This document shows positions 6,701 to 12,829 of a DNA stretch of 24,852 bases, in pieces. Source of the stretch: a virus. How positions within the stretch are numbered: the stretch's first letter is position 1; each line of letters opens with the position of its first letter. The notes below the pieces were generated by a model, which was not told where the DNA came from, did no database searches, and saw only the letters and a program-made list of their open reading frames with translations. The stretch is from positions 1 to 24,852 of the IMG/VR virus record IMGVR_UViG_3300035162_000819; one strand, 5' to 3'. The position numbers and the translations under genes are program-made.

Positions 6701-9374
6701 AAACGCTATTTACTTTTCAGGGGGGTCCGCGCCAACGAACCTTAGTTTTGGGGTGTTGTATTTTGCTAATGCACCAACGGCTAACACCTTTTCAGTTCAC
6801 TTCACGAAAACTGACGCGGACGCTGGAACCAACAAAATTGAGCTTCAAAGCCTTGGTACAACTGTCTCTGTTACAGGCATTTCATCCTCTGGCTCCGTAC
6901 ATGAAGCCAATATAGCTTATGTCAACTCAGACGGACAAATCACAACTACCAATGCGTTTCCTTCAACGGCTCAGACCAGTGTAAATTATTTGCAGACCAC
7001 ATCATTGTTGTTGCGCCCAGATGGTTTTGCGCTTCACCGACCATACGACGGCGGTGTGGAGCTAATCCCACCGACTAACCCCGACAGCCAGATGATCCGT
7101 CAGACTCGCAAATACTTCCGTTATCAATCCGGTAAAGGCATTCAAGTTTCGTTCGCGGTGAACTTTAGCCCAACTAGCCAAATCGACAACTTTTCTAGGG
7201 TCGGAGACGTTGGAACAATTAAAACTCGTTCACCTCATCGTTTAGCTTCTCAGCTTACTATCAACGTTTCAGGGTCTACCAACGGGGTCGATACGTTAGG
7301 CACTACTAATATAGGGACTGTTGTTGGGACAAATTCTGACAACGAGAACGTCTTTATTGTTGATGGAACGATAATAAGCTCTACAGAAACGTATCCTTTG
7401 TACGAAGGCCGAACATATAAGTTCGACCAAAGTGAAGCAACAAATAGTGGGCACCCTCTACGGTTTTCAGAAACCTCTGACGGCACACATGGTGGCGGGT
7501 CAGAATACACGACGGGTGTAACTATTGTTGGGACTCCCGGAACGGCGGGGGCGTACACTCAAATTGTAGTAGCTGCGGGTGCACCAACGATTTATACATA
7601 CTGCTCAAACCATAGTGGAATGGGCTTCAGCGTTCCAACTCCGGTCGATCCAGACAACAATCAGGCTAACCTTTGGAACGGCCTGCATACTGTCCTTAGT
7701 ATTATAGATGACTTTACGTTCACTGTTCAGTTGGACGGAACCCCATCAAATATTAATGCAACGGGGCTTGTTGAGTATTACGTCAACACTTGGCGGAATA
7801 GTTCTCTACGTTGCGGTCTGTATGACGATCAAAACGGAATATACTTTGAGTACGATGGCTCCGAGTTGTTCGCTTGCCGACGCAGTTCTATCTTGCAAAT
7901 AAGTGGGTATTCTAACGTAGCCTTCCGTTCAAGCGCTGTTACTGGAATTTCCACTAAGTTCCTTACTCAGCTAAATGTGGGTGATAATGTTGTCATAAAA
8001 GGCCAAAGTCACCGAATCTCAAAGATTGCCAGTGATGAGTTAATGTATATCATCCCAAGCTATAGTGGAGTAGACGCCGAAAAAGTAATTATTACGACTA
8101 CGGAAGACACCAAAACTCCGCAATCGTCTTGGAACTTAGATGTTTGTGACGGGACAGGGTACACGGGGTTTAATCTGGATATCAACAAAATTCAGATGGC
8201 GTATATAGACTATTCTTGGTACGGCGCAGGTAAAGTTCGTTTTGGGTTTAAAGATCAGCACGGGGACGTTCAGTATGTCCATAGTTTTGTGCATGGTAAC
8301 TTTAAAACTGAAGCGTACATGCGCTCTGGAAACATCCCTGCTCGGTACGAAATACAGAACATTGGTCAACCGACTTATGTTCCCGCGCTAGCGCACTGGG
8401 GTACTTCGGTTATTATGGATGGACGTTTTGACGCTGACCGTGCGTATGTGTTTAACGCCAGTTCTCCAAGCCAGACTCTTTTGGGTCAAAGCGCTGGTGG
8501 AACTCTAACCGTTAGTGGTAAAATTGAAACTACAGGGGTTTATTATCAGTACCGAGGATGGAGAAACTACCCTCAAATTGGGTACGCTCTTCGCCTAAAT
8601 TCTCCAAACGGGAATATCGGTTCTTTTGGAACGGGAACTGCTATATCTGGCGCTGGATTAACTGCGGGGACAAAGCTTGGTCTTCCATCAAGCGGGTCAG
8701 TAAGCCCGTATGCCTCGTATTTGCCGTCTATTAGCTCTCAGCAAGACCAGTCTAATTTCTCAAGCACTCGCGCGACTAGAAACCTTCTTGTATTAGACGC
8801 TCCACCCACAGTATCAAGTGGCTCCGATTCAGACTATATAATCGGAACCGCTGGACAAGACCTCAACGTCACTAAAGCATTGCCTTTAATCAGTGTGCGG
8901 CTGGCACCTTCTGTAGACACAAGCGCACCGGGATTTTTGGGTGAGCGTGAGATTATTAATCGGATGCAGTTAATTCTTAACTCTGTTGGCATCTTGTCCA
9001 CTCACGCGGTTTCAATCCAGTTGATTTTAAACGCACAGTTAAGCAACAACAATTGGGAGCGAGTTACTGCGCCCAGCTTGTCTCAGCTTATTTCTCACAC
9101 GGCGTCAGACATTATTGACGGTGGTGCCAGCGTGTACAACTTTGAGGCTCAAGGTGGTGCAGGTACGGCGGATCGTCAGCCTGTGCTTACAAACGAGGGT
9201 CTTGCAGAAGTTGCCACACTTGGTAACGCCATCTTAGGGGGGGATAACGTATACCCCGATGGACCGGATGTTTTGACAGTTGTTGCTACATTGAACGAAG
9301 ACCCGTCTGCGGTTTCTTCCACTAACCCCTTCATTATTTCAGGGCGCGTAAGTTGGTCTGAATCACAAGCATAG
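3717..9374 (+). CDS. Giant 1885-residue tail fibre/spike-type virion protein
   Basis: The largest protein of the window, very rich in Thr, Ser, Gly, Asn and Tyr. ATG 3717 follows AGGA. Residues 1-150 include an N-terminal beta domain and an IDTDFEYGLQSTKWE motif (about 112-127) that I recall from large marine phage structural proteins. Residues 167-1045 hold at least seven copies of a beta module with the signature H-G-h-x-x-G-D, then G-L and Y (listed separately). A KYFRYQSGKGIQVSFA segment (about 1137-1152) precedes an eighth module split by a cupredoxin-like insert (about 1229-1305). The region about 1480-1570 (IDYSWYGAGKVRFGFKD, EAYMRSGNIPARYE) and the last 140 residues (REIINRMQL, LGNAILGGDNVYPDGPDV) look conserved. 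A role as tail fibre, spike or peripheral virion protein is inferred. No hydrolase signature was seen. Confidence 0.8.
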   Translation: MGKKLIFDYTFDPAAKTITLGDVYAQKRFLLITNVTTGDIIYQFNDNAAGLSNITFDYTDYDTTLTLAFDTSAMSSTDSLQILLEEESTDITVNQRFVDPVSKIRVSNPENLIDTDFEYGLQSTKWETLELTNNIPTFFARNGDFDISVASMGVVSGSSVVTVVTSEEHNLQRGAPIIVQATGSSSADGGFVVSAILSDTSFNYIAKSSFLQTRSILETFTQLFPGSVYSGTEFKLTNIGGITTDGASPSNLTVGTQFPTDFTNGTSMALSNTFAKSTLNFETSGVDIDNITVLDTSYTSATPTGETDFLSLGGVSAVDWRVDTNKPGNQIYFREDELVIDTVADTITFPTAHGFVNNDTVVYLGDASTNTAIGGLVYMNSYYVQVVDAFTIRLAYLRTTSTTYRMQLSGPGVSGGIVKSGFAAAYWLTYSYAYNYSSSVYRNTYNIYTDVSTSTQTFGIIGYSQADNPVIASKINGNDHPFFTEVTGLLQPNNTNSTYDYYLRSRSSSTTYNRIMWAYAATNSGTTFNGSSTSTDMALLPVQFNVTPSSLWVPNHGIVTPTPVTVTATTGTLPAGLSSGSTYIANRLDDNRISFTTTTGAAISFTSYGSTNLVYRVQGELSRETGNTIQIPGNTLLQGAAIQYKINGGTAIGGLVDGTTYFTAFKSSDRFKVSTTANPYGVAETIPNQSSSTFANTAGNYLRLSSSMPFSDGDAVEYTSLSPIGGLNNGQIYWAEPWFSIYMYLHNSKADAIAGLSSTRVDLVSQGSGSGTLTKVNIIDLTSVPSPSETQILSADYVGAADGNYVVASTASDNLSFSFNAGNQIQARTTLVDSQNVFVADLDAFYIVDHGFITGDSVVYTTSGTTNITGLTSTSTYYVIRKNKDFLQFATTQENATLETAIALTETGSSATAFTGTITLQPTTIVGGFNGQGTVSFAAGDTTLNGEGTSFTSYFNKGDTIAVNIPETEAGPTALVSYSTSTDQFTATDHGLVTGNAIYFSGGSAPTNLSFGVLYFANAPTANTFSVHFTKTDADAGTNKIELQSLGTTVSVTGISSSGSVHEANIAYVNSDGQITTTNAFPSTAQTSVNYLQTTSLLLRPDGFALHRPYDGGVELIPPTNPDSQMIRQTRKYFRYQSGKGIQVSFAVNFSPTSQIDNFSRVGDVGTIKTRSPHRLASQLTINVSGSTNGVDTLGTTNIGTVVGTNSDNENVFIVDGTIISSTETYPLYEGRTYKFDQSEATNSGHPLRFSETSDGTHGGGSEYTTGVTIVGTPGTAGAYTQIVVAAGAPTIYTYCSNHSGMGFSVPTPVDPDNNQANLWNGLHTVLSIIDDFTFTVQLDGTPSNINATGLVEYYVNTWRNSSLRCGLYDDQNGIYFEYDGSELFACRRSSILQISGYSNVAFRSSAVTGISTKFLTQLNVGDNVVIKGQSHRISKIASDELMYIIPSYSGVDAEKVIITTTEDTKTPQSSWNLDVCDGTGYTGFNLDINKIQMAYIDYSWYGAGKVRFGFKDQHGDVQYVHSFVHGNFKTEAYMRSGNIPARYEIQNIGQPTYVPALAHWGTSVIMDGRFDADRAYVFNASSPSQTLLGQSAGGTLTVSGKIETTGVYYQYRGWRNYPQIGYALRLNSPNGNIGSFGTGTAISGAGLTAGTKLGLPSSGSVSPYASYLPSISSQQDQSNFSSTRATRNLLVLDAPPTVSSGSDSDYIIGTAGQDLNVTKALPLISVRLAPSVDTSAPGFLGEREIINRMQLILNSVGILSTHAVSIQLILNAQLSNNNWERVTAPSLSQLISHTASDIIDGGASVYNFEAQGGAGTADRQPVLTNEGLAEVATLGNAILGGDNVYPDGPDVLTVVATLNEDPSAVSSTNPFIISGRVSWSESQA
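4215..6850 (+). repeat. Seven-copy degenerate beta module in the giant fibre gene
   Basis: Protein-level repeats of roughly 50 residues occur at irregular spacing. Their anchor residues are near 167 (EEHNLQRGAPIIV), 352 (AHGFVNNDTVVY), 555 (NHGIVTPTPVTV), 630 (LLQGAAIQYKINGG), 707 (MPFSDGDAVEY), 849 (DHGFITGDSVVY) and 989 (DHGLVTGNAIYF). Most continue with G-G-L or G-L, a Tyr strand and a hydrophobic F-x-F/L strand. The repeats are not conserved at DNA level. Databases tend to label such modules as the FCCH domain of ubiquitin-activating E1 enzymes, because of fold similarity only. Confidence 0.65.
7401..7622 (+). other. Cupredoxin-like candidate copper-site segment within the fibre protein
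   Basis: Residues 1229-1302 begin YEGRTYKFDQSEA. They contain GHPLRF with His1246 and end TYCSNHSGMG with Cys1296, His1299 and Met1302. The order His, then Cys-x2-His-x2-Met about 50 residues later, is the ligand order of type 1 copper proteins such as plastocyanin and pseudoazurin. Copper binding is not shown. The segment could be a cupredoxin fold kept for structure only, but all four usual ligand types are present. Confidence 0.55.
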
Positions 9375-9383
9375 GAAGGTAAC

Positions 9384-10406
9384 ATGAGCGTTTTCGGCAC
9401 CTATGCCTTTAGTGAAGTCTCCTTTAGCTCGGTAACTGCTAGCGCGGTTGTCGAGGTTAACGGGGTGTCCGCTGGAGGGGCTGTTGGCTCAGTTGCAGTT
9501 GTTGAAGGTCAAGGCGTTTTAGTTGCTTTCTCCGGCTGGGGTGCAAACACTTGGGGTAGCGGCTCATGGGGCGAGACAAACTCCATTCCTGCGGCGGCTT
9601 TAGGAAGTGTTGGCTCAATTGCGGCTAAAATTGGAGCAGATGTTTCTGTATCTGGAGTTCAAGCTTCTGGACAAATTGGAAGCGCTCAGTCCGCGATAAA
9701 TATAGATGCTTATGTAGTTGGTCTAGGTGCTACTGGAGAGGTTAACTCTGTAGTAACGACACAAAGTGCTGATGTAGAAGTTGAAGGCGTAAGTGGAACT
9801 TCGCAAGAAGGCATCTTAGACGGTCTGGGCAACGCAATTACGTTCCCAATTGGATTAGGGGCAGTAGGCTCTGTTGGTGAATCCGAAGCTCTAGCCAGTG
9901 CAGACGTAGACGTAAATGGACTTCAAGCTTCTGGCGAGGTTGATGAAGTAGTCGTCACCGGAACAGCCGTAGTTTCTCTTGAAGGGGTTCAGGCTTCTGG
10001 CGAGATTTCGTCCCCTTCTGTAGAAATTAATGTGTCGGTTGACGTGGAGGGGTTAAACTCCTTTGCGTTAGTTAATGGAGTTGTGGCACTGGCTAGCGCC
10101 GAAGTTGATGTGATCGGCCTTGAGGCGTCCTCTGAAATTAATTCTGTAACGGCAAGAATCAACGCATTTGCGGTTCTTGAAGGAATTGTGGCCCTTTCTG
10201 GCCTTGGTGAAGTTGAGCCTAAAGGGTCTTCTTCGGTCAACTTGATTGGTGTACAAGGCTCCACACAGATAACAGGAGTTTTGGTATGGGGCCGTGTAGT
10301 CCCCGACAATCCAACAAATTGGATAGACCTTGATCCAACACCCGAAACAACCTACACTGAAATCAACCCTGCCCCCAACACGAATTGGGGAGATGTAGCG
10401 GCGTGA
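9384..10406 (+). CDS. 340-residue Val/Gly-rich repeat protein (fibre or appendage)
   Basis: ATG 9384 lies behind AGGAAGG. After a short start, MSVFGTYAFSEVSFSSV, nearly the whole protein consists of about ten degenerate repeats of roughly 22 residues with the pattern A-x-V-x-V-x-G-V/L-x-A-S-G-E-I/V. This is typical of a beta-solenoid or a stack of beta-hairpins. Residues 51-63 interrupt the series with three Trp-Gly pairs spaced by five residues (GWGANTWGSGSWG). The last 33 residues are a different repeat, with PTNWIDLDP, ETTYTEINP and NTNWGDVAA. There is no Cys and almost no Lys or Arg, so the protein is acidic. It sits between two fibre-type genes, which suggests a tail shaft, fibre stalk or decoration. 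No enzyme motif was found. Confidence 0.75.
   Translation: MSVFGTYAFSEVSFSSVTASAVVEVNGVSAGGAVGSVAVVEGQGVLVAFSGWGANTWGSGSWGETNSIPAAALGSVGSIAAKIGADVSVSGVQASGQIGSAQSAINIDAYVVGLGATGEVNSVVTTQSADVEVEGVSGTSQEGILDGLGNAITFPIGLGAVGSVGESEALASADVDVNGLQASGEVDEVVVTGTAVVSLEGVQASGEISSPSVEINVSVDVEGLNSFALVNGVVALASAEVDVIGLEASSEINSVTARINAFAVLEGIVALSGLGEVEPKGSSSVNLIGVQGSTQITGVLVWGRVVPDNPTNWIDLDPTPETTYTEINPAPNTNWGDVAA
9438..10286 (+). repeat. About ten copies of a 22-residue solenoid repeat
   Basis: The repeat consensus is A-x-V-x-V-x-G-V/L-x-A-S-G-E-I/V-x-S-V. Clear copies contain VSGVQASGQIGS, VNGLQASGEVDE, LEGVQASGEISS and VIGLEASSEINS. Parts are still visible at DNA level: the string TTCAAGCTTCTGG occurs twice (about 9658 and 9921) and TTCAGGCTTCTGG once (about 9988). 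This suggests fairly recent duplication or conversion among copies. Confidence 0.75.
9534..9572 (+). other. Trp-Gly triple motif in the 340-residue repeat protein
   Basis: Residues 51-63 read GWGANTWGSGSWG, with Trp at 52, 57 and 62. Nine of thirteen positions equal the motif at 15366-15404 in the nozzle-like protein. Confidence 0.7.
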
Positions 10407-10415
10407 GGATAAGAC

Positions 10416-11375
10416 ATGACAACAACATACACGGCTAACACTGGTATTGAAAAGCCCGGCACCGGAGAGCAATCTGGAGTATGGGGCACTACTGTAAACA
10501 CCAATTCGGATATCCTTGATCGGGCGATTAATGGGGTACTGACGTTGGGGCTTTCTGGGACAAGCTCCACGTTAACTACCACTGACGGAACCTTGTCCAA
10601 CGGACAGTATAAACTACTTGTTTTAAGTGGATCACCCTCCGGTACGCACACAATCACAATAGACCCGAACAACGCTCAAAAGATATATTTTGTCTACAAC
10701 ACTACGGCGCAAAGCGTTATTTTTAGTCAGGGCTCTGGAGCCAATGTAACGATTCTCGCCAGCGAATCCAACATTATCTACTGTGACGGCGGCGGTGCTG
10801 CTGCGGCGGTGTTTAACTTATCTGAGCAATTCAATGTTTCGCTGGACCTTAAGGTTACAAACAACTTGTCCGACCTTGCTAACGCTCCAACGGCCCTTGT
10901 TAATCTGGGAGTAACCGCTACTGCCGCGCAATTAGACTATAATTCCATAGCGACACTTGGGACTTCCGAAAACAATAAAACAGTAACCGCCGATGCAAAC
11001 GGAGACGTTTTGTTATCGGAAGAATTAAAGGCTAAAAGCTATAATGAAACGTACCTTGAGGTCTTTGATGCTGCGGGAACCACTACCCTAAGTTGCGAAT
11101 TAGCTAATACATTTATGCACACTCTAACGGCTGCAACTCAAGTTGCCTTCACTTCTCCCCCTACAACCGGAACAGGTTACACAATGAGTGTGGAGATAAT
11201 ACAGGATTCTTCAGGTAGCGGGTACACTCTTTCATGGCCCACTTCTGTAGATTGGCCGAACGCGACGGCCCCTGCCATTTCCACTGCGGCTAATGCTGTT
11301 GACGTTTTTGTTTTTACAACAAGAGACGGTGGAACCACATGGTATGGGTTTACGGCAGGACAGGCCCTAGGTTGA
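10416..11375 (+). CDS. Tail fibre-type protein with marine phage N-terminal motif
   Basis: This 319-residue protein starts at ATG 10416, ten bases after the previous stop, with GAGGAT upstream. Its N-terminus TYTANTGIEKPGTGEQSGVW followed by GTTVNTNSDILDRAI is a signature I recall at the start of many marine phage tail fibre or appendage proteins. A beta domain follows (about residues 40-140), then a linker with TATAAQLDYNSIA and ENNKTVTADANGDVLL (about 165-200). The C-terminal domain (about 210-319) is Thr-rich and ends DGGTTWYGFTAGQALG. The split into attachment end, linker and distal head fits a trimeric fibre or adaptor. It precedes two beta-propeller proteins and a tail-assembly chaperone, consistent with one fibre complex. 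Receptor binding is inferred. Confidence 0.75.
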   Translation: MTTTYTANTGIEKPGTGEQSGVWGTTVNTNSDILDRAINGVLTLGLSGTSSTLTTTDGTLSNGQYKLLVLSGSPSGTHTITIDPNNAQKIYFVYNTTAQSVIFSQGSGANVTILASESNIIYCDGGGAAAAVFNLSEQFNVSLDLKVTNNLSDLANAPTALVNLGVTATAAQLDYNSIATLGTSENNKTVTADANGDVLLSEELKAKSYNETYLEVFDAAGTTTLSCELANTFMHTLTAATQVAFTSPPTTGTGYTMSVEIIQDSSGSGYTLSWPTSVDWPNATAPAISTAANAVDVFVFTTRDGGTTWYGFTAGQALG

Positions 11376-11387
11376 TGGGAGCATCAT

Positions 11388-12827
11388 ATGTCAAACTTTT
11401 GGATTATTGAGACTGGAGCCGGGTCTGCTTTAGACATTTTTGAAAATGCAGGAAATGCGGTTGCCGTGGACAGTGAAAGCAACATTATAGTTGCTGGAAA
11501 TACTGAGGCAGGCGATGCCGCACTTACCGATAGCAATCAAATATTTGTGGCGAAGTATAGTCCTAAAGGCAACTTATTGTGGCAAAGAAGCCTTGGAGAT
11601 AACCCCGGAAATGAACGGGGGTACGCCGTTGATGTAAACTCTTCTAACGACATTATAGTTGGGGGGTCTACGCTTCCCGATGGCGCGGCCACGGTTCAAA
11701 CATATGCTGTAAGCTTGGATTCTGACGGCGAGTTAATATGGCAGCACTCTTTAGACACAGGTTCTTTGCAAGGTTCCATACAGGGTGTTGCTGCAAACGA
11801 ATCTGGTTTACACCCCGGAGGGGCTACTTTTGTTGGGACCGTTGGGACCGGATCGTCTCAAAGATTTATGATGTACAGATACGATCCAGCCTCTACTCCC
11901 AAGGTAATTTGGCAATATGGGTATGAACAAGACAACGTAAGCGGACGTACCGATTTTGAAGCGTTTGACGTATCTAGTGCACCTTCCACATACGCGGGAA
12001 ACCAGCTTCTTCATGCTGTTGGGTCTTACACGACTACGGCTACAGGCAGTGATTGTTTTTTTACGACCATTCAGGGCCAAAGTGGGATAGGGGGCCTAAA
12101 CGGCGCTGTAGGACTTTCTGGATCAAACACCGATAAGTTTCTTGCAGTTTCCCAGATCGGGCCGAGCCGTTATTACCTTAACACCATCTGTACGGGTTTT
12201 ACCGACAGCCCGTCTAGCGGATCGGACGAGGTTATTTTAGTCTCAAGATATACAAATATCTTTAGTGGCTATTCGTGGTCTATGGCGTTTGGGGGAAACG
12301 GCGGGAAAACGGGCCGAGGTTTAGGGGTTGCGCAAGATTCCCAAGACCGAGATACAGCTAATTCATATGTCGTAGGTTACACTCAACCAACAACTGCCGC
12401 AAACGCTACAGAAGGATATATACTTAAATTAGCACCCTCTCAAGACATGGGTTCCACTGTACCTTCGGTTCTTTGGCAAAGAAAAATAACGGCTACAGGT
12501 GTTGATAGCAACGGAGGAGCGGTTCGGTTAACCGGAGTGAAAGTTGATTATAATGGGGACGTTGTTGTTTCTGGTATAACGTCTAATGAAAGCACCATTT
12601 CGACTGGAGAGTCTAACGTGTTTGTAGCCAAGCTTCCTAGCGACGGATCAGGAACAGGTACTTTTGGACGTTTTACATATGCGGCTGAAAGTCTGTACGT
12701 CAACACTTCTCCCGGACTATACAATGTTGGGATGGGTATTTACAACCCTGACGCTCAAACGTATTCAGAAGCCGCCGTTCCAACTCTTGAAAACGACGAC
12801 ACTTCTCAGTTTACCGTGGTGGAATAA
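11388..12827 (+). CDS. Beta-propeller virion protein, copy 1
   Basis: This 479-residue protein starts at ATG 11388 after GGGAG. It is built of repeated blades of the type seen in SBBP (seven-bladed propeller) proteins: A-V-D-S-x-x-N-I-I-V-A-G followed by an I-F-V-A-K-Y strand and a G-x-L-L-W-Q-R strand. Clear copies are at residues 24-70 and 79-122, and later ones contain LWQRKI, DYNGDVVVSGITS and NVFVAKLPSDG. Central copies are more diverged. The last 50 residues (about 430-479) leave the blade pattern. The protein is probably exposed on tail or fibre and may bind a host glycan or protein; propellers are common ligand-binding folds. It shares blades and the KLPSDGS end with the next gene, so the two are paralogues. 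Confidence 0.75.
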   Translation: MSNFWIIETGAGSALDIFENAGNAVAVDSESNIIVAGNTEAGDAALTDSNQIFVAKYSPKGNLLWQRSLGDNPGNERGYAVDVNSSNDIIVGGSTLPDGAATVQTYAVSLDSDGELIWQHSLDTGSLQGSIQGVAANESGLHPGGATFVGTVGTGSSQRFMMYRYDPASTPKVIWQYGYEQDNVSGRTDFEAFDVSSAPSTYAGNQLLHAVGSYTTTATGSDCFFTTIQGQSGIGGLNGAVGLSGSNTDKFLAVSQIGPSRYYLNTICTGFTDSPSSGSDEVILVSRYTNIFSGYSWSMAFGGNGGKTGRGLGVAQDSQDRDTANSYVVGYTQPTTAANATEGYILKLAPSQDMGSTVPSVLWQRKITATGVDSNGGAVRLTGVKVDYNGDVVVSGITSNESTISTGESNVFVAKLPSDGSGTGTFGRFTYAAESLYVNTSPGLYNVGMGIYNPDAQTYSEAAVPTLENDDTSQFTVVE

Positions 12828-12829
12828 TT

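Noticed and set aside
4215-6850. A ubiquitin-type (E1 FCCH) function for the fibre modules
   Set aside because: Only the small beta module resembles FCCH. There is no adenylation or catalytic Cys domain, and the context is a virion protein.
9989-10472. Overlapping minus-strand frames of 106 and 134 codons
   Set aside because: They are antisense to the solenoid repeats. Their regularity mirrors the sense repeats.
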